Positions 7,469 through 15,296 are shown, numbered from the stretch's first letter. The stretch: DNA of 40,398 nucleotides from Deinococcales bacterium (GCA_025359505.1 JANYHH010000068.1:1-40398); one strand, 5' to 3'. Notes: generated by a model from the letters alone, not told the origin. Translations and numbers: made by a program.

Positions 7469-8545
7469 ATGCGAATCACCGATGTGCAAGTTCACCTCGT
7501 CACCCTGCCCGCCGCGCCGCCGTACCGCTGGCGGGACGGACTGCCCGGCTCCGAGGGGAAACTCACCGCCGCCTACCTGCGGATCGTCAGCGACGAAGGG
7601 TTCGACGGCATCGCCTTTTGTGCACGCGGACGGATTCTCGAGGATTTGGTCGAACGCCGACTGCGCCCCGAACTGCTCGGTTGCGATCCACTGATGCGCG
7701 AGTACCTGTGGCACCGCATCTGGGAGATCGACCGGATCGAAGAATTCCCGGTCTATGTTTTGGGACTGGTGGACACGGCGCTCTGGGACTTGGCCGCCAA
7801 AGCCGCACGGCTGCCGCTTTACAAACTGCTCGGCGGACACCGCACCAGCCTGCCCGCCTGCGCCAGCACCGTGACCTTCGAGACGACAGAGGAGTTTCTC
7901 GAGGTCGCCGACCAGTGCCTCGAGTTGGGGTATCCGGCGATCAAACTTCACGCTTGGGGCGATGCCAGACGCGACGCGAAACTCTGCTTGGCGCTGCGCG
8001 ATCACGTCGGGCCCGACGTGCCGCTGATGTACGACGGCAGCGCCGGGTTCGACCTCGCCGACGCGATCTACGTCGGACGGGCGCTCGAGGAGGCCAATTT
8101 TTTGTGGTACGAGGAACCGATGCGCGAATTCAGCATCCACGCGCACCAGCAACTCGTCAAGTCCGTGCGCGTGCCGCTTCTGGTCGCCGAGACCAGCGAC
8201 GGGGCGCACATGAACACCGCCGATTTCATCGCCGCCGGATGCGCGACGTTTGTCCGCACCAGCGCCAAGTACAAGGGCGGCATCACCGGTGCGATGCGCA
8301 CCGCCCACCTCGCCGATGCTTTTCATTTGCGGGCAGAGGTTCACGGCTCGGACATCGAGAACGTTCACCTGTGCATGGCGATTCCAAACACGACCTATTA
8401 CGAATCGTTGGTGCGAACCAATCCGGTCGTGCGCGAATCCCGCGTCGATGCGAACGGATTGATCCACGCACCGACGGCGGTCGGCATCGGCTTTGAGTCA
8501 GACCTCGAGCGGCTGCCGTGGCGAGAACTGGTGGGAAGCGACTGA
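7469..8545 (+). CDS. Enolase-superfamily acid-sugar dehydratase (MR/MLE family)
   Basis: The 358-residue protein begins two bases after the reductase stop, with GAAAGGAAG as its ribosome site. It has an N-terminal capping domain (1-115) and a (beta/alpha)7-beta barrel. Visible catalytic elements are the second-strand KLH motif (about 160), three acidic metal ligands (Asp in LMYDGSAGFD near 188, Glu in WYEEPM near 215, Glu in VAETSDG near 241) and the barrel-end His in EVHGSD near 292. These are the marks of acid-sugar dehydratases such as fuconate, rhamnonate, galactonate and glucarate dehydratases. It would convert the aldonate made by the reductase and lactonase into a 2-keto-3-deoxy acid. 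Which aldonate is inference; L-fuconate or L-rhamnonate fits the neighbourhood best. Confidence 0.9.
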   Translation: MRITDVQVHLVTLPAAPPYRWRDGLPGSEGKLTAAYLRIVSDEGFDGIAFCARGRILEDLVERRLRPELLGCDPLMREYLWHRIWEIDRIEEFPVYVLGLVDTALWDLAAKAARLPLYKLLGGHRTSLPACASTVTFETTEEFLEVADQCLELGYPAIKLHAWGDARRDAKLCLALRDHVGPDVPLMYDGSAGFDLADAIYVGRALEEANFLWYEEPMREFSIHAHQQLVKSVRVPLLVAETSDGAHMNTADFIAAGCATFVRTSAKYKGGITGAMRTAHLADAFHLRAEVHGSDIENVHLCMAIPNTTYYESLVRTNPVVRESRVDANGLIHAPTAVGIGFESDLERLPWRELVGSD

Positions 8546-8641
8546 GCTGATCTGGCTTTTATGCTCAAAGGCTGGGGTCGAAGTGCTGAAATTCAAATCA
8601 ACGGGGTGCGCGAGACGCCTACCCCGAGCGGGCAGTCTCGC

Positions 8642-8658
8642 CTCGGAGAAAGTCCGAG
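8642..8658 (+). promoter_or_regulatory. Hairpin just upstream of the lipoprotein ribosome site
   Basis: CTCGGA and TCCGAG form a six-base-pair stem with a GAAAG loop. The stem ends immediately before AAAGGTGG, the likely Shine-Dalgarno sequence of the gene at 8671. It could modulate initiation, but the hairpin is short and may be incidental. Confidence 0.3.
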
Positions 8659-8670
8659 AAAGGTGGTTTT

Positions 8671-11043
8671 ATGTTTAAGCTCACGGTCAATCGCTGGTCG
8701 CAAGCGCTCGGGATGTCGCTCATCGCGCTGACGGCTTGCACGCAATCGCCGCAGCAAGTCCCACCGAGCGCAGGTTCGGGCGGATCGTTGCGAACGCAAG
8801 CGGTCGCGTACAGCTTCTACGCCTCGCCCTCGGGCGGGGGCAGCACCTGCTCGAGCGGCGCACCGTGCTCGCTCACGGGCGCTCGAGACAAGGTTCGTAC
8901 CGTCAACGGCGGCATGAACGGTGATGTGGTCGTCAACCTTTCGGGCGGCACGTATGCGCTGGCTTCAACGCTGCAATTCACCCAGAGCGACTCGGGATAC
9001 AACGGCAACAACGTCATCTGGCAGGCGGCGAGTGGGGCCACACCGGTCGTCAGCGGTGGGCAGCAGATCACCGGCTGGTCGCTGTTTGACTCCGGCAAGA
9101 ACATCTACCGCGCCAGCGTCGGATCGTTGCGCTTCCGGCAGTTGTACGTGTCCGGCGCTCGAGCCATCCGCGCCCGTGCACCCAACCGGACGGACGAAAC
9201 CAACTACGGCCCGTTCTACTCGGCGAGCGGCAGTGTCGCGCCGTACAGCGTCAATGCCGCTCAGGTCGGGAACTGGCAACGGCTCAATCAGGTCGAGTTT
9301 GTCTGGGCTGACCACTGGATACACAAACGCGCCCGCATCGCCAGCTTCAACGTCAGCGGCTCGAGCGCCAGTGTTCAATTCCAACTGCCCGAACGCAACA
9401 GTCCGATGCTCACATCCGCGAGCAGCCCCAACCCCGGCTTCTTCTTCGAGAACGCCTACGAATTGCTGGATGCCGAGGGCGAATGGTACTTGAACACCAG
9501 CGACAATTACCTCTACTACAAGCCTCGAGCCGGGGAAAGTATGTCGAGCGTGCAGGTGATCGCACCCCGCATCGAGCGGCTGATGACACTCACCGGAACC
9601 GGCAGCGACCCGATCAAAAACCTTCAATTTAAGGGCATCACCTTCAGCCACGACAACTGGCTGCTGCCGAACACCGCTGGCTTTCTGGACATCCAAGCCT
9701 CGAGCGCGATCGACGACGGAACCACCTCACCGACTGTGCATTACTCCGACGTTCCCGGCATGATCGAGGTCACGTACAGCCAGAACATCCGTTTCGAGCG
9801 CAACCGCATCGAGAAGAGCGGGGCGCACGGTCTGAACTTTCTGGGTAAAACCAACGGCGACAGCGTGATCGGCAACACCTTCACCGATACCAGCGCCAAC
9901 GCCTTGAACATGGCTTGCGACCAGTTCACCACCCCGGTCACGCTTTGCAGCAACGACCTGATCAGCAACAACGTCATCGAAAACTACGGTCGGGACTACA
10001 CTGGCTCGGTCGGTATGCGGCTCGTTCATATGACCTACGCCAACGTCGTTCACAACGAGGTTCGCAATGGCTTTTACTCCGGCATCAGCATCGGCTGGAA
10101 TTGGTCAGGGGACGACCTCGGGGCGAATTACAACCAAGTCCAATACAACAAAATCCACGACGTGATGCGCCTTCACGACGACGGTGGACCGCTGTACTCG
10201 CTCGGCAGAATGATCGGTGCCCGCTTCCACCACAACCACATGTTCAACACCAACAACTCGAGCGCCGGAGTCTATCTGGACAACGGCAGCAGCGAAAAAA
10301 CGGTCGATTTCAACGTGATCGACTCGCCGTCAACTTGGGCGTTCTATGCCAATAACGACCCAAACTACAACAACCGCATCCAGAACAATTTTTACAATGG
10401 TTCCTTCGGTCTGGTCTCCGGCTTGAACCCGACCAGCAACAACACCAACGCTGTCTCATCGCAGGCGGCGCTCGAGATCGCCAAATGCACGGGCATCGAG
10501 GCTGTCTGGGGCGGCTCGATCTCGAGTGCCTGCCCAAGCGGTGGCGATACAGTCCCACCAACGCCTCCCGTGTCGGGTGGCATCAGCGGTTTCAAAAAAC
10601 TGATCAACAAGAAATGGGGCACGGCACTGCACAACACCGGCAACTCGTACAACAACGGCGCAGGTGTTTACAACGTTGTCTCTACCCCCGCCTCGTGGAA
10701 TCTTGATGAACAGGTTTGGCAAATCACCGACGCGGGTGCTGGCTACTACAAGTTGGTGAACAAGAAATGGAGCACGGCACTGCATAACACCGGCGATTTG
10801 TACGACAACGGCGCAGATGTTTACAACACTGCCGCCACGCCGAGTTCGTGGAACCTCGATGAACAACTTTGGCAATTTACCGATGCGGGTGGCGGGTATT
10901 ACAAGCTGGTGAACAAGAAATGGGGCACGGCGCTGCACAACACCGGCAACCTGTACAACAATGGCGCAGGTGTCTACTCCGTGGTGGCTACCCCCACCTC
11001 TTGGAACCTCGACGAGCAACTGTGGCAGTTGGTCGCACCGTAG
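8671..11043 (+). CDS. Beta-helix lipoprotein (GH141-like) with C-terminal ricin-type lectin
   Basis: The 790-residue protein has a lipoprotein signal with lipobox LTAC (cysteine near residue 23), then a Ser/Gly-rich linker. A large right-handed parallel beta-helix follows (about 45-620; signs include YASPSGGG, RQLYVSGARAIRARAPNRT and Asn ladders such as NNVIENYG). The RARxPN-type segment and fold recall GH141, whose members include an alpha-L-fucosidase acting on rhamnogalacturonan II and a xylanase. The C-terminus (640-790) holds three 51-residue repeats starting KLxNKKW, each ending in a QxW motif, the mark of a ricin/CBM13 beta-trefoil. It is therefore a surface-anchored glycan-binding enzyme, the only one of the window's hydrolases with a secretion signal. 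GH141 membership needs a profile search. Confidence 0.85.
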   Translation: MFKLTVNRWSQALGMSLIALTACTQSPQQVPPSAGSGGSLRTQAVAYSFYASPSGGGSTCSSGAPCSLTGARDKVRTVNGGMNGDVVVNLSGGTYALASTLQFTQSDSGYNGNNVIWQAASGATPVVSGGQQITGWSLFDSGKNIYRASVGSLRFRQLYVSGARAIRARAPNRTDETNYGPFYSASGSVAPYSVNAAQVGNWQRLNQVEFVWADHWIHKRARIASFNVSGSSASVQFQLPERNSPMLTSASSPNPGFFFENAYELLDAEGEWYLNTSDNYLYYKPRAGESMSSVQVIAPRIERLMTLTGTGSDPIKNLQFKGITFSHDNWLLPNTAGFLDIQASSAIDDGTTSPTVHYSDVPGMIEVTYSQNIRFERNRIEKSGAHGLNFLGKTNGDSVIGNTFTDTSANALNMACDQFTTPVTLCSNDLISNNVIENYGRDYTGSVGMRLVHMTYANVVHNEVRNGFYSGISIGWNWSGDDLGANYNQVQYNKIHDVMRLHDDGGPLYSLGRMIGARFHHNHMFNTNNSSAGVYLDNGSSEKTVDFNVIDSPSTWAFYANNDPNYNNRIQNNFYNGSFGLVSGLNPTSNNTNAVSSQAALEIAKCTGIEAVWGGSISSACPSGGDTVPPTPPVSGGISGFKKLINKKWGTALHNTGNSYNNGAGVYNVVSTPASWNLDEQVWQITDAGAGYYKLVNKKWSTALHNTGDLYDNGADVYNTAATPSSWNLDEQLWQFTDAGGGYYKLVNKKWGTALHNTGNLYNNGAGVYSVVATPTSWNLDEQLWQLVAP
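10597..11040 (+). repeat. Three 153-bp in-frame repeats encoding a lectin beta-trefoil
   Basis: Repeat units begin at 10597, 10750 and 10903, exactly 153 bp (51 codons) apart. Each encodes K-L-x-N-K-K-W, a TALHNTG segment, a SWNLDEQ segment and a QxW ending. Near identity at the DNA level suggests recent internal duplication or homogenisation. The protein meaning is a three-lobed carbohydrate-binding domain. Confidence 0.9.
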
Positions 11044-11517
11044 ATTTGCTGGCGCTGAGAAGGTTCGATGCCAAAGTTCTCAACCCATGATTCATGACCG
11101 ATACGCTTGATCGCCGTCCGCAAATCAGGGGGTGTGCCTCGGTTTGCGGCGAACCAAATTGCGGCGAATCGAGTGAGGCGGGTGCTGAGCACAGGCCCGA
11201 GCAACTTCGCGTCCAAAAACGAAACATCGAGTGGTGACACGTGAATGACATCAGGTTCGGAATGGAACGGTTTTCGCAATGACCGAAGTTCAAACACCCG
11301 CGTTTGGATCTGACCGGGTACTACTCGGGACACCTGCTCGATACCTCGAGCGAAGGGCTGTTCTGGTACAGTTTCGTCGCGCTCAGGGTTGGGCGTACCG
11401 CCACTCACCCGAGTCCGTGCCGCCAAACGTTTCGTTGCTGGTCAGGGTGCTACCGGAGGCAGCGGACGCGGCGAGCCGTAGCATTCAAGTTTCGCCGATT
11501 CAGACGAGGCGGCAACG
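11044..11517. other. 474-bp gap with a possible decayed minus-strand gene piece
   Basis: No intact gene is evident between the lipoprotein and the mutarotase. On the minus strand, about 11426 down to about 11050, a frame stays open and reads like protein (for example DVIHVSPLDVSFLDAKLLGP and FAAIWFAANRGTPPDLRT). It has no convincing start, overlaps the end of the lipoprotein gene, and its third codon positions are less GC-rich than the neighbours. I do not recognise a family. The gap must also carry the promoter for the following operon, but I found no clear -35/-10 pair. Confidence 0.3.
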
Positions 11518-11841
11518 GTGAAACGTTACGCGCAGGTCATCCACCTCAAACCGGGTGCGCTCGAGGCGTACCGCGCCCACCACGCCGCCGTCTGGCCGGA
11601 GGTGCTCGAGGCATTGCGGGCGGCGAACCACCGCAATTACTCAATTTTTCTGCACGGCACGACCCTGTTCGGTTACTTCGAGTACGTCGGCGACGATCTG
11701 GAGCTGGATCGGGCACGCCTCGGTGCGATACCTCGGGTTCGGGCGTGGGGCGAATTGATGGCGACCCTGCAAGCGCCGCTGCCGGACCGTCAAGCACACG
11801 AATCGTGGGCTGCGATGGAGGAGCTGTTTCACGTTGATTGA
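11518..11841 (+). CDS. rhaM: L-rhamnose mutarotase family protein
   Basis: The 107-residue protein is full length for the RhaM family (about 104 residues). It shows the diagnostic N-terminus YAQVIHLKPGALEAYRAHHA with VWPEV following. NYSIFLHG and a central LFGYFEYVGDD follow, and the sequence ends in MEELFHVD. RhaM interconverts alpha and beta anomers of L-rhamnose in the cytoplasm; some relatives act on related 6-deoxyhexoses. The start is GTG at 11518. Its stop overlaps the start of the lactonase by eight bases, so they are translated together. Here it would feed the correct anomer to the aldose dehydrogenase rather than to a rhamnose isomerase, as no isomerase or rhamnulokinase is present in the window. 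Confidence 0.93.
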   Translation: MKRYAQVIHLKPGALEAYRAHHAAVWPEVLEALRAANHRNYSIFLHGTTLFGYFEYVGDDLELDRARLGAIPRVRAWGELMATLQAPLPDRQAHESWAAMEELFHVD

Positions 11842-12664
11842 TGCCCACGTTCACTTCTGGAACCCCGCCGACCTCGGGTATTTCTGGCTCGAGCCGGATT
11901 CGCGTTTGTATCGGGCGTACCTTCCCGAAGACCTCGATGCCGAACGTCTGGCGATGGGCGTTGACGGTGCGGTCTTCGTGCAGGCCAGCCATGACCCGCG
12001 AGAAAACGCTTGGGCGCTCGCGCTGACCGAAGACTGCCCTTGGTTGCTGGGCGTGATCGGTTGGGTCGATCTCGAACGACCCGACCTGACCGAACGTCTA
12101 AAGCCGTTGGCGCGACATCCCAGATTTTGCGGGCTTCGTCACCTCGTCCACGCCGAGCCGGACGAGCGATGGTTGCTGCGCCCGAGCGTTGGGGCTGGAC
12201 TCGAGGTGCTCGCCGAACACGGATTGATCTTCGATCTGGTCGTCCGACCCGAGCAGTTCCGTCACCTCCCGAGCGTGGGCAGGGCGCACCCGCAGTTGAG
12301 CTTTGTCCTTAATCACTTGGGTCAGCCAACGCCGGAGCACCTGTCGCAATGGGCGCGAAACCTCGAGCGGCTGGCGCAATCCCCGAACGTCACGGCGAAA
12401 ATCTCCGGGTTGCCTGAGGCGGTGGCAGACCGGGCGGTTCGCATCGCGCTCGAGACCTTCGGTGCGGATCGGTTGATGCTCGGTGGCGATTATCCCGTCT
12501 GCACCTTGAGCGCACCGTACAGCGCGACCCTTCGGACGCTGCTCGAAACGCTGGGTCGTCTCGAGTCGGGCAGCATCGAGTCGGGCAGCATTCAGTCGAT
12601 CTGCTCAACCAACGCACAACGAATCTATGGCCTCGAGCCACCATCCCAAGGAGTCAATGCATGA
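11834..12664 (+). CDS. Amidohydrolase-family aldonolactonase (L-fuconolactonase-like, COG3618)
   Basis: The 276-residue TIM-barrel protein begins at TTG inside the end of rhaM. The N-terminal metal motif IDAHVHFWNP, the mid-barrel LRHLVHAEPD, a SFVLNHLGQP segment and the late MLGGDYPV aspartate match the COG3618 amidohydrolases. That group includes L-fucono-1,5-lactonase and L-rhamnono-1,4-lactonase. It would open the lactone produced by the aldose dehydrogenase. Near the C-terminus a small in-frame 15-bp tandem repeat adds the stretch ESGSIESGSIQS between the last barrel helix and the conserved NAQRIYGL ending. Its stop overlaps the ATG of the next gene (ATGA). Fucose versus rhamnose lactone cannot be decided from sequence alone. 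Confidence 0.88.
   Translation: MIDAHVHFWNPADLGYFWLEPDSRLYRAYLPEDLDAERLAMGVDGAVFVQASHDPRENAWALALTEDCPWLLGVIGWVDLERPDLTERLKPLARHPRFCGLRHLVHAEPDERWLLRPSVGAGLEVLAEHGLIFDLVVRPEQFRHLPSVGRAHPQLSFVLNHLGQPTPEHLSQWARNLERLAQSPNVTAKISGLPEAVADRAVRIALETFGADRLMLGGDYPVCTLSAPYSATLRTLLETLGRLESGSIESGSIQSICSTNAQRIYGLEPPSQGVNA
12563..12592 (+). repeat. 15-bp in-frame tandem repeat in lactonase
   Basis: Two nearly identical units, GAGTCGGGCAGCATC and GAGTCGGGCAGCATT, are followed by a partial third (CAGTCGATC). They encode ESGSI-ESGSI-QSI. It is one of four similar arrays in this window. Confidence 0.8.
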
Positions 12665-13923
12665 GTCTTCCATTGAGTGCCGCCAACCCCGTACCGTTCG
12701 TGCTGGGCGTGAACTACTGGCCGCGCCGCAAGGCGATGGACTGGTGGAAAGAATTTGATGCCGAGGAGGTGCGCGAAGAATTCACTGTGATCCGCGACCT
12801 CGGCCTGAGCCTCGTGCGAATCTTCTTGCTCTGGGAGGATTTTCAGCCCGAGCCGGACCGGGTATCGGTCAGCGCCCTGAACGACCTCGAGACGGTCGCC
12901 GACATCGCGGCGGGTTTGGGATTGACACTCGACATCACCTTTTTCACCGGGCACATGAGCGGTCCGAACTGGGCCCCAAGCTGGCTGCTTCACGGCCCAA
13001 AGCCGGAGAAAATTTTCATGCAGGTCATCAGCCAAAACGTGGTCGTGGACAGCGGTTACCTCAATCCGTACACCGACCCGTTGGCGCTCAAAGCCGAACG
13101 CCTGCTGATCCGCACCGTGATCGAACGGTTGCGCCAGCATCCGGGCGTGGGCATCTGGAACCTCGGCAACGAACCCGACATCTTCGCTTGGCCGCCCGAT
13201 GCCGCCAGCGGTGCGGCGTGGGCGCTCGAGATGATGACCTTGGTGCGAGACCTCGACCCGGCGCACCCCGTAACCTGCGGTCTGTGCTTCTCGAGCCTGC
13301 AAGAGGACAACGGTTTGCGCGTCCACGAGGTTTTTGCATCCGCCGATTTCGGCGTGATGCACGGCTACCCGATGTTCGCTGGCTGGTCGCGAAGTCCGCT
13401 CGATGAGTGGTTCGTACCGTTCACCTGCGCCCTGACCGCAGCGCTGAGCGGTAAGCCAGTGCTGGCCGAGGAGTTTGGGGCCTGCACCAACAGGCCAGGC
13501 GAAGCTTCGGGCATCTGGGAGTTCACCCGTTACGGCAGACCCAGGGCGCAGTTCATGGCGGGCGAAACCGAGTTCGCACATCACCTCGAGCGCGTCCTCG
13601 AGAACCTGCTGACGGTCGGTGCGCTCGGCGCGGTGCTGTGGTGCTTCGCCGATTACGCGCTGGAGCGCTGGGACCGAGCGCCGTGCGACGAGTCGATCCA
13701 AGAGCGCCATTTCGGTCTTGTGCGCCCGGACGGGACGCTCAAACCACATGCCGAGGTGATCCGGCGCTTCGCAGCCTCGCAGCCCACGGTGCGACCCGCC
13801 TTGAGCGCCGTTTCGCTCGACATCACACCGCAGGCGTTTTACGAAGCGCCACTCGAGCACGCCAAGCGACTTTACCAGGCCTTCCTCGAGACGCATCTTG
13901 AGCATCCGCGATTGGAAACCTAG
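12661..13923 (+). CDS. GH5-like cytoplasmic glycosidase (COG3934-type)
   Basis: The 420-residue protein starts with the sugar-binding strand LGVNYWPRRKAMDWW and is a TIM-barrel hydrolase of clan A. The likely acid/base glutamate is in NLGNEPDIF near residue 169 and the nucleophile glutamate in VLAEEFGACT near 268. The segment FTGHMSGPNWAPSW resembles that in the gene at 22147, so the two are paralogues. There is no signal peptide. The family contains endo-beta-mannanases and related beta-glycosidases acting on oligosaccharides; substrate unknown. It overlaps the lactonase by four bases (ATGA), completing a mutarotase-lactonase-hydrolase operon, and converges with the LacI gene 119 bp downstream. 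Confidence 0.85.
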   Translation: MSLPLSAANPVPFVLGVNYWPRRKAMDWWKEFDAEEVREEFTVIRDLGLSLVRIFLLWEDFQPEPDRVSVSALNDLETVADIAAGLGLTLDITFFTGHMSGPNWAPSWLLHGPKPEKIFMQVISQNVVVDSGYLNPYTDPLALKAERLLIRTVIERLRQHPGVGIWNLGNEPDIFAWPPDAASGAAWALEMMTLVRDLDPAHPVTCGLCFSSLQEDNGLRVHEVFASADFGVMHGYPMFAGWSRSPLDEWFVPFTCALTAALSGKPVLAEEFGACTNRPGEASGIWEFTRYGRPRAQFMAGETEFAHHLERVLENLLTVGALGAVLWCFADYALERWDRAPCDESIQERHFGLVRPDGTLKPHAEVIRRFAASQPTVRPALSAVSLDITPQAFYEAPLEHAKRLYQAFLETHLEHPRLET

Positions 13924-14011
13924 GCATCTGGAGTTGCCTTGGGTTAGAACCATCAGGTTGGTAAAATTTGGATCGTGGAGTCCGGCCACACGCATGATGC
14001 TCTGGGCTGCC

Positions 14012-14059
14012 CAGTCATTAGGTTGCTCAGTCATTAGGTCGCTCAGTCATCGGGCGGAT
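14012..14059. repeat. 16-bp tandem repeat spanning the lacI-type stop codon
   Basis: CAGTCATTAGGTTGCT, CAGTCATTAGGTCGCT and CAGTCATCGGGCGGAT lie head to tail. The stop codon of the minus-strand regulator (14043-14045) lies at the junction of the second and third units. A 16-bp unit would shift the frame, so this array has grown at and beyond the end of the gene. Confidence 0.75.
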
Positions 14060-15251
14060 CGCCAGAGGAGCTTTCCCGAACAATCAATGCCGTCGGCACG
14101 ACGAGGTGGCTGATCCCGTGTGGCTCGTTGCCCCGGAGCAGCAGTTCGACCCCCTTGATTCCCAGTTCCTCTTTCGGCACGGCAATGGTCGTCAGCGTCG
14201 GGTTCAGGTACGCGGCGGTCGGAACGTCGTCGAAACCCGCGAACGCGACATCCTCGGGCACGCGCAGTCCCATCGCCTGACAGGTCTGAATCGCTGCCGA
14301 GGCGGTGTCGTCGTTGAAGGCGAAGATCGCGTCCGGCGGCGCGGCCCGGCCCAGCAGCGTCTTGACCGCCCGTTTGACGCGGCTATTGATCGCGTTCTGA
14401 TCGCCCTCGAGCGGATAAATCACCTCGAGCTTCGGGTCGGCAACCAGACCGCCGTAGCTGAGCGCTGCCCGGTAGCCACGGTGACGTTCGGCGATTGGGT
14501 GATGCTCGAGCGGTCCGGCGATGAAACCGATCCGGCGGCGGCCGCTTTGGATCAGGTGCGAAACGACCTGCCTCGCACCGTGGAAGTTATCGCTGTTGAC
14601 GCTGGATAGGTTCGGGTCAAAGTGATCCACCAGCACGACTGGCGTGTTGGTGGCGCGGATGCGCTCGAGCAGTTCAGGCTCGAAGTAACCGATGCACAAC
14701 AGCCCATCGACCTCTTGATGGGCGATCAGGTCGGACACGTCGTCCTCGGGACCGATGGTCAGGTACGAGATGCGGATTCGGCGCTCGCGGCAGGCTTCGG
14801 CCGCTCCATGAAGCACCGACGGGTAAAAGGTGTTGGTCGAGCGGGCGTTCGGCCCACGGTGGATCAGAAATCCGATCCGGGTGATGACCGATGGTCGCAG
14901 ATATTGCGTGTCATACCCGAGCGATTCTGCGGCCCGCAGCACCCGCTCACGCGTCTTGGCAGAGACACCGACTTGACCTTTGAGCGCCCTCGAGACGCTG
15001 CCAATCGAGACCTGTGCCAGTTGTGCGACCTCGGCCACCCCGACGCGGTTGTCGTCCGAGCGCAGGTACGTGCTGTCGTAGCCGAGTTCGGTGGCGACCC
15101 TGAGGATTCTGGCGCGAGTTTCGTCGCTCACTCCGGGGCCATTGTTGAGCGCCCTCGAGACGATGCCGTGGGACACACCCGCTTTCACGGCGATGTCGGT
15201 CACGGTACTTCGTGAATCTGAATCACTGGTTCGGCGTTTTTTGACGGACAT
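14043..15251 (-). CDS. LacI-family regulator with two tandem HTH domains
   Basis: From the ATG at 15251 the product is 402 residues, about 60 longer than usual for LacI/GalR. The extra length is a second complete LacI-type DNA-binding domain: residues 17-64 (DIAVKAGVSHGIVSRAL) and 72-119 (EVAQLAQVSIGSVSRAL) align without gaps at 27 of 48 positions. Neither is followed by the usual hinge-helix ArSL pattern. The periplasmic-binding-like sensor domain begins at ITRIGFLIHRGP and is otherwise standard, with VDGLLCIG, PVVLVDHFDPN and AFNDDTASAAIQ. A GTG at 15272 is an alternative start. I prefer 15251 because TATACT lies six bases upstream, as for a leaderless transcript. It is divergent from the second sugar importer, which it probably controls along with itself. 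Confidence 0.93.
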   Translation of the reverse strand: MSVKKRRTSDSDSRSTVTDIAVKAGVSHGIVSRALNNGPGVSDETRARILRVATELGYDSTYLRSDDNRVGVAEVAQLAQVSIGSVSRALKGQVGVSAKTRERVLRAAESLGYDTQYLRPSVITRIGFLIHRGPNARSTNTFYPSVLHGAAEACRERRIRISYLTIGPEDDVSDLIAHQEVDGLLCIGYFEPELLERIRATNTPVVLVDHFDPNLSSVNSDNFHGARQVVSHLIQSGRRRIGFIAGPLEHHPIAERHRGYRAALSYGGLVADPKLEVIYPLEGDQNAINSRVKRAVKTLLGRAAPPDAIFAFNDDTASAAIQTCQAMGLRVPEDVAFAGFDDVPTAAYLNPTLTTIAVPKEELGIKGVELLLRGNEPHGISHLVVPTALIVRESSSGDPPDD

Positions 15252-15257
15252 GGGGGC

Positions 15258-15263
15258 AGTATA
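15258..15263 (-). promoter_or_regulatory. -10 element of a probable leaderless promoter
   Basis: On the minus strand, TATACT lies six bases before the ATG at 15251, leaving no room for a Shine-Dalgarno sequence. The -35 position (15281-15286) is a weak AAAAAC. It lies within the inverted repeat at 15270-15296, which suggests regulation by an activator or repressor. Confidence 0.5.
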
Positions 15264-15269
15264 CGGGCA

Positions 15270-15296
15270 CACTCAATTTTGTTTTTACGTTGAGTG
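15270..15296. promoter_or_regulatory. Inverted repeat, candidate operator of the double-HTH LacI protein
   Basis: CACTCAA (15270-15276) and TTGAGTG (15290-15296) are exact inverted repeats with centres 20 bp apart, two helical turns. They flank the -35 region of the regulator's own promoter. Ordinary LacI operators are compact palindromes without such a wide AT-rich spacer, so this wide spacing may reflect the duplicated DNA-binding domains. Binding is inference. Confidence 0.5.

Noticed and set aside
12625..14034. Long minus-strand open frame opposite the GH5-like gene
   Set aside because: Antisense shadow; the plus-strand protein has catalytic motifs and an ATGA junction with the lactonase.
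13924..14042. Terminator between convergent GH5-like and LacI genes
   Set aside because: Only a five-bp stem (CGTGG/CCACG-like) near 13974 was seen, without a T-run; too weak to list.
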